Source of the DNA: Verrucomicrobiota bacterium
GTDB lineage: Bacteria > Verrucomicrobiota > Verrucomicrobiia > Opitutales > Opitutaceae
Length of the DNA: 17,636 nucleotides
Assembly (NCBI GenBank): GCA_023457035.1
Contig: JAEWNN010000036.1
Span: 1-17,636 of the forward strand
Reading direction: 5' to 3'
The notes beneath the pieces are model-generated. The model was not told where the DNA came from. It worked only from the letters and a program-made list of their open reading frames with translations, and did not search any database. The translations under genes and the position numbers were made by a program. Within the stretch, counting starts at the first letter, position 1. Each line of letters starts with the position of its first letter. Shown here in pieces: positions 14,461 through 17,636 of the stretch.

Positions 14461-15480
14461 ATGCGCCCATTCACCACCATTCTCGTCTTCTGCGCCACCG
14501 CCCTCGGCCTCGCCGCCAACGAGCCCACCGACGCCGTCCCCTTCGTCGTCACCGCCAACACCATCCTCGACGACCTCGTCCGGCAGGTCGGCGGCGACCG
14601 CGTGCGCACCCACTGCCTCGTCGCCCCCGGCGCCGACCCGCACACCTTCGAGCCGCGTCCCTCCGACGTGAAGCACCTCGCCCGCGCCGATCTCCTCGTC
14701 GTCAACGGCCTCGACCTCGAACCCGCCATCCTCCGCCTCGCGCAGAACAGCGGTTTCCGCGGCGACCTCGTCATCGCCACCGCCGGCCTCACGCCCCGCT
14801 CCGGCGGCTGCACGCACCACCATCACACCGAAGGCACCGATGCCCACGAGCATACAGCCGCCTGCGTCCACGACCACCACGACACAGTTTCCGCTTCACC
14901 GGCCACCGGCAACCGGCCACCGGAAACCGTCCACCGCCCACCGTCCACCGACTCCGCCCCCGATCCCCACGCCTGGCAGTCCCCGCGGGCCGTGAAGACC
15001 TACGTCGCCAACATCCGCGACGCCCTCGCCCGCGCCAACCTCGGCTCCGCCGCCTACTACACCGGGCGCGCCGACGCCTATCTCGCGCAACTCGACGCCC
15101 TCGATCTCTGGGTACGCGAGCAGATCGAGTCCGTTCCTCCAGAACATCGCCGGCTCGTCACCTCCCACGACTCCCTCGGCTACTACGCCGACGCCTACGG
15201 GTTCGAGACCATCCCCGTCGCCGGCCTCTCCTCCTCCGCCGAGCCCGACGCCCGCACCGTCGCCACGATCGTCGACCTCATCCGCCGCGAGCAGGTCCCC
15301 GCCGTCTTCATCGAGCTCACCACCAACCCCAAGCTCGTCCGCCAGATCGGCGCCGATGCCGGCGTGCGCCTCGCCGAACCGCTCTTCACCGACAGCCTCG
15401 GCGCCCCCGGCTCCGGCGCCGACACCTACCTCGGCCTCATCCGCACCAACACCACCCGCATCGTCTCCGCCCTCCGCTGA
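14461..15480 (+). CDS. Zinc/manganese ABC transporter substrate-binding protein
   Basis: Periplasmic cluster A-I metal-binding protein that delivers Zn2+ or Mn2+ to an ABC importer. The 339 residues begin with a signal peptide (MRPFTTILVFCATALGLAAN). Expected metal ligands are His61 (GADPHTFEPRPSD), His170 (DPHAW), His236 (TSHDSLGYYADAYGF) and Asp311 (FTDSLG). A His-rich loop at 118-140 (THHHH, HEHTAACVHDHH) favours zinc, as in ZnuA. Directly after it, residues 146-165 come from a tandem short-repeat tract (SPATGNRPPETVHRPPSTDS). ATG 14461 gives a proper signal peptide; a TTG 13 codons upstream would spoil it. The ATPase and permease genes follow, but only after about 700 bases of repeats. 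I see no obvious Zur box upstream. Confidence 0.92.
   Translation: MRPFTTILVFCATALGLAANEPTDAVPFVVTANTILDDLVRQVGGDRVRTHCLVAPGADPHTFEPRPSDVKHLARADLLVVNGLDLEPAILRLAQNSGFRGDLVIATAGLTPRSGGCTHHHHTEGTDAHEHTAACVHDHHDTVSASPATGNRPPETVHRPPSTDSAPDPHAWQSPRAVKTYVANIRDALARANLGSAAYYTGRADAYLAQLDALDLWVREQIESVPPEHRRLVTSHDSLGYYADAYGFETIPVAGLSSSAEPDARTVATIVDLIRREQVPAVFIELTTNPKLVRQIGADAGVRLAEPLFTDSLGAPGSGADTYLGLIRTNTTRIVSALR
14897..14950 (+). repeat. Short tandem CCACCGG-type repeats inside the binding-protein gene
   Basis: The tract is built from variants of ccaccgg, caaccgg and ccaccgt. It encodes part of the flexible linker after the His-rich loop. It resembles the pyrimidine-rich tract at 16226-16260 in the ATPase gene: both encode a V-x-RPPS sequence. 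Confidence 0.5.
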
Positions 15481-15502
15481 CCAACCTGTAGCCGGCCGCG
15501 CC

Positions 15503-15578
15503 TCGTGGCACGTGTCTCCAGACCCGTGATTCGCATATTCCCAACACCAGTCCATGGCTCTGGAGAGCCATGCCACGA
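15503..15578. repeat. Imperfect inverted repeat with a nested palindrome
   Basis: Arms 15503-15522 and 15559-15578 share tcgtggca and ctccaga as inverted blocks around a 5-base variable core. The right arm also overlaps a perfect palindrome catggctct/agagccatg with a GG centre (15553-15572). Confidence 0.55.
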
Positions 15579-15603
15579 CCGTCCCCGTCTGCCTCCCGCT
15601 TCT

Positions 15604-15702
15604 CGCCCGCGATCAGCGGGCGCCGACCACCACCACCCCGCTGGCGATCAGCCAGCGGACACCTCCAAAGTTTCGCCCCTTGGCGTAACTCATCAGTGGT
15701 TC
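15604..15702. repeat. Triple-hairpin repeat, copy 1
   Basis: A 99-bp element with three hairpins in series: gcccgc/gcgggc with GATCA loop (15605-15621), ccgctggc/gccagcgg with GATCA loop (15638-15658) and gtttcgcc/ggcgtaac with CCTT loop and one mismatch. It matches copy 2 at 15866-15964 with 4 differences and no gap. The shared GATCA loop in two different stems suggests a REP-like family. Confidence 0.85.
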
Positions 15703-15744
15703 TCGCAACTCCGTCGTCCACTCCGTCCGCCTCCCCGCCACGTA

Positions 15745-15765
15745 GCCCGTTGCTTCAGCACGGGC
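15745..15765. repeat. TTCA-loop hairpin
   Basis: Stem gcccg-tgc/gca-cgggc with one bulged T closes a TTCA loop. It resembles the inner hairpin at 18-33, and sits between the two triple-hairpin copies. Confidence 0.45.
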
Positions 15766-15810
15766 CGGCGGGCCCCAGCCGGCTCCCCGCCGCCGGTCTT
15801 TCCCATCACC

Positions 15811-15858
15811 GCCTCCTCCGAACCTTAGTACCCTTGGTTCTCTTCCGTCGTCCGTTTC
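15811..15858. repeat. Pyrimidine-rich repeat, copy 1
   Basis: Begins gcctcctccgaacctt and continues with a ttctcttccgtcgtccg stretch. Copy 2 at 16033-16080 is identical over the first 16 bases and differs at about 7 of the next 32, without gaps. Confidence 0.65.
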
Positions 15859-15865
15859 TCCTCTC

Positions 15866-15964
15866 CGCCCGCGATCAGCGGGCGCCGACCACCACCACCC
15901 CGCTGGCGATCAGCCAGCGGACACTCCGAAAGTTTCGCCCCTTGGCGAAACTCATCAGTGGTTC
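15866..15964. repeat. Triple-hairpin repeat, copy 2
   Basis: This copy lies 262 bases from copy 1. Its third hairpin is perfect: gtttcgcc/ggcgaaac with CCTT loop (15932-15951). Conservation of the stems, with the mismatch only in copy 1, suggests that structure matters or that this copy is nearer the parent element. Confidence 0.85.
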
Positions 15965-16032
15965 CTCAACCTCCGTCTTCCGCTCCGTCTTCGTCTCCTT
16001 CTGTCGTCCCCTCTGAATCCGTTTCCGTTCCC

Positions 16033-16080
16033 GCCTCCTCCGAACCTTCGTTCTCTTCGTTCCCTTCTGTCGTCCGTTCC
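16033..16080. repeat. Pyrimidine-rich repeat, copy 2
   Basis: Second copy of the element at 15811-15858. It contains cttcgttccctt (16055-16066), the reverse complement of the motif in the 3113-3287 inverted repeat, tying the two intergenic regions to one repeat family. Confidence 0.65.
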
Positions 16081-16174
16081 GTTTCCTCCTCCTCCACACC
16101 GCCGCACTCCGCCCCCCCAACCCTCTTTCCCCATCGACGCCCCCGCCAGTCCGCCATTCCCTTCCTTCTCTTCT

Positions 16175-17014
16175 GTGAGTCCGCCCTCCGAATTCCGTCC
16201 CCTTCCGCCCGGCTCGCGCGACACTCCGCCGTCCGTCGTCCGTCCTCCGTCCTCCTCCGCCTGCCCGCCCTGTTGCGACCTCGGCCCCGCGCACCAGCAC
16301 GACATCATCCGCCTGCAGGATGTCACCGTCGCCTACGGTCGCCGCCTCGCCGTCGACAGCGTCACCGCCCAGATCCACTGCGGCAGCCTCACCGCCATCC
16401 TCGGCCCCAACGGCGCCGGCAAGAGCACCCTCCTGCGCGCCATCCTCGGCTGGATGCCGCTCAGCCGCGGCGAGATCCGCATCGGCGACTCCCACCCGCA
16501 ACACGCCCTCCCCCGCCTCGCCTACCTCCCGCAACGCGTCGACGTCGACTGGGACTTCCCCATCACCGTGCGCGGCGTCGTCGAGCAGGGCCGCTACCCC
16601 GCCCTCGGCGCCTTCCGCCGCTTCCAGGCCATCGACCACCAGCTCGTCGACAACGCCCTCGCCGAGATGAAGCTCACCACCCTGCAGGACCGCCAGATCC
16701 GCGCACTCTCCGGTGGCCAGCAGCAACGCGTCTTCCTCGCCCGCGCCCTCGCCCAGGGCGCCGACATCTTCCTCCTGGACGAACCCTTCGCCGGCCTCGA
16801 CGCCCCCAGCGCCGCCGAACTCGCCGCCGTGCTCAAATCCTGGGAACAGCTCCACCGCACCGTCGTCGCCGTGCTCCACGATCTGCCGCTGGCCCGCCGT
16901 GTCTTCTCGCACGCCCTCCTCCTGGACACCCGCCTCCTCGCCTCCGGCCCCGTCGCCGAAGTCCTCGCCCCCGCCACCCTCGCCCAGTTCTACCCGGCGG
17001 CGAACAACACTTAA
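16175..17014 (+). CDS. Metal (zinc/manganese) ABC transporter ATP-binding protein
   Basis: Cytoplasmic ATPase that powers metal import. The ABC domain spans about residues 45-265: Walker A GPNGAGKS (77-84), Q-loop LPQRVDVDWDFPITVRG (118-134), signature LSGGQQQR (178-185), Walker B IFLLDEP (198-204) and H-loop His235. The DWDFPITV block is typical of Mn/Zn/Fe cluster transporters. The only in-frame ATG/GTG/TTG before the domain is GTG 16175, which adds a 44-residue extension rich in Pro and Ser with CPPCC (30-34) and HQH (40-42). Part of that extension comes from a tandem pyrimidine repeat, so the true start is uncertain; a non-standard start nearer residue 43 is possible. The secreted-protein gene follows after 12 bases. 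Confidence 0.9.
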   Translation: MSPPSEFRPLPPGSRDTPPSVVRPPSSSACPPCCDLGPAHQHDIIRLQDVTVAYGRRLAVDSVTAQIHCGSLTAILGPNGAGKSTLLRAILGWMPLSRGEIRIGDSHPQHALPRLAYLPQRVDVDWDFPITVRGVVEQGRYPALGAFRRFQAIDHQLVDNALAEMKLTTLQDRQIRALSGGQQQRVFLARALAQGADIFLLDEPFAGLDAPSAAELAAVLKSWEQLHRTVVAVLHDLPLARRVFSHALLLDTRLLASGPVAEVLAPATLAQFYPAANNT

Positions 17015-17026
17015 GCGAAAGACGCT

Positions 17027-17548
17027 ATGCGCACGCTCATCTTCCTCCTGTTTTCCGTCCTCGCGGGTCCCTTCGCCAAGGCCACTCAGACCGAATCACC
17101 ACGCAGTGACTTTCTCCTTCGAGACTTGGTGATCCTCGATCACTACGCTGTGGTATTCGAAACCAAAGACCATCGTGCGCAGATCACGCTTTCGTTCGAC
17201 GACGATTCTCCATCGAGCTTCTACATCTCTCTGGACTTCAAGCACGGTATCCTCGTCGGAAAGCTCGACACTCTGGGCGGAAAATGGAGCCTGCGCGTGT
17301 TCGGCTCAATTAGTTCTCTGGGCCCTCAATGCTTGGTTGACACGATCGTCCTAAGAGCACCTCGCAAACTTGAGTTCGTGAGTGACACAGAGTTCGAAGA
17401 GCTGAAAGCACACACGGAGCTAGACACTGCGGTATACACCGTCACGCAGCAGTTCATCTCGGATCTCAACGTACCGCAGAAGGATGATGTGAAGGCCAAC
17501 GCATCGGTGCCGGCAAACCCAAGCGCTGCCCAAGAAGCACACCCATGA
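17027..17548 (+). CDS. Predicted secreted protein of unknown family in the metal-uptake operon
   Basis: I do not recognise this 173-residue protein. It starts with a likely signal peptide (MRTLIFLLFSVLAGPFAKAT). The mature part looks beta-rich (alternating hydrophobics around VILDHYAVVFET, ITLSFDDD, FYISLDF, WSLRVFG), with a single Cys102 and an Ala/Pro-rich disordered tail from about 152. It has only a few scattered His residues, so it lacks the look of a metal chaperone. It starts 12 bases after the ATPase stop and overlaps the permease start in an ATGA, so it is probably co-translated. Sampled G+C is about 52% against about 72% in the ATPase gene, and codons such as cta and aga appear, which suggests acquisition. 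An accessory periplasmic role in uptake is only an inference from position. Confidence 0.75.
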   Translation: MRTLIFLLFSVLAGPFAKATQTESPRSDFLLRDLVILDHYAVVFETKDHRAQITLSFDDDSPSSFYISLDFKHGILVGKLDTLGGKWSLRVFGSISSLGPQCLVDTIVLRAPRKLEFVSDTEFEELKAHTELDTAVYTVTQQFISDLNVPQKDDVKANASVPANPSAAQEAHP

Positions 17549-17636
17549 TCTCCTTCCTCCTCGAACCGTTCAGCTACGCCTTCCTGCAGCGCGGGCTGCT
17601 GGTGGCGGCGTTGCTCGGGCTGAGCGGCGGGCTGCT
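17545..17636 (+). CDS. Metal ABC transporter permease, N-terminal fragment at window edge
   Basis: Only 30 complete codons are present before the window ends. The translation begins MISFLLEPFSYAFLQRG and continues with a hydrophobic helix (LLVAALLGLSGG), the usual N-terminus of ZnuB/MntB-type permeases (a short F-L-x-x-P-F-x-Y-x-F-x-x-R segment followed by the first membrane helix). It would form the membrane channel for the ATPase and binding protein encoded upstream. ATG 17545 overlaps the preceding stop by 4 bases. Confidence 0.85.
   Translation, partial: MISFLLEPFSYAFLQRGLLVAALLGLSGGL

Larger units (their letters stand above)
15481..16174. other. Composite repeat island inside the metal-uptake locus
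   Basis: This 694-base stretch separates the binding-protein gene from the ATPase gene and holds no gene I can support. It contains an inverted repeat (15503-15578), two copies of a 99-bp triple-hairpin element, a TTCA-loop hairpin and two copies of a ~48-bp pyrimidine-rich element. The part from 15961 to 16174 is almost wholly pyrimidine-rich on the plus strand (GA-rich on the other). No intrinsic terminator with a T-tract is visible, so readthrough from the binding-protein gene is possible. Confidence 0.7.

Noticed and set aside
15604..15964. CRISPR array
   Set aside because: Only two long repeat copies, spaced 262 bases, with internal hairpins and no regular short spacers.

Overview
The window is high-GC DNA from a diderm (outer-membrane) bacterium. 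It encodes an outer-membrane assembly set (BamA, an OmpH/Skp chaperone), LpxD for lipid A, a periplasmic HtrA protease and a metal ABC transporter. Core-gene style, very high G+C and abundant short palindromic intergenic repeats suggest Verrucomicrobiota, perhaps Opitutales; this is an inference, since the window has no rRNA or other taxonomic marker. Most genes here start without a recognisable Shine-Dalgarno sequence.

Layout. Positions 1-972 hold no convincing gene but several hairpins, two related palindromes and a nested inverted repeat. A GNAT acetyltransferase (973-1473) is translationally coupled to an Imm53-family immunity protein (1470-1769) that has no visible toxin partner. A 55-residue lipoprotein (2039-2206) ends at a strong terminator, followed by rsmI (2328-3044). 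A repeat-filled gap separates rsmI from a convergent HTH/metallo-beta-lactamase fusion gene (3286-4131, minus). pyrE (4224-4799) runs the other way.

From 12804 down to 4813 a long minus-strand series reads dnaB, bamA, ompH, (terminator), lpxD, prs, htrA/degQ. This links the replicative helicase to envelope biogenesis: bamA starts inside the end of dnaB at a TTG codon, and an intrinsic terminator sits between ompH and lpxD. A DUF1015 gene (12946-14163) diverges from dnaB and has its own terminator.

The right end is a zinc/manganese uptake locus: binding protein (14461-15480), ATPase (16175-17014) and the start of the permease (17545 to the edge). Two things interrupt it. About 700 bases of composite palindromic repeats lie between the binding protein and the ATPase. 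A lower-GC gene for an unrecognised secreted protein (17027-17548) lies between the ATPase and the permease and overlaps the permease start by 4 bases. Short pyrimidine-rich repeats also appear inside the coding parts of this locus, in the binding protein linker and the ATPase N-terminus. The secreted protein within the uptake operon is the strongest candidate for something undescribed.
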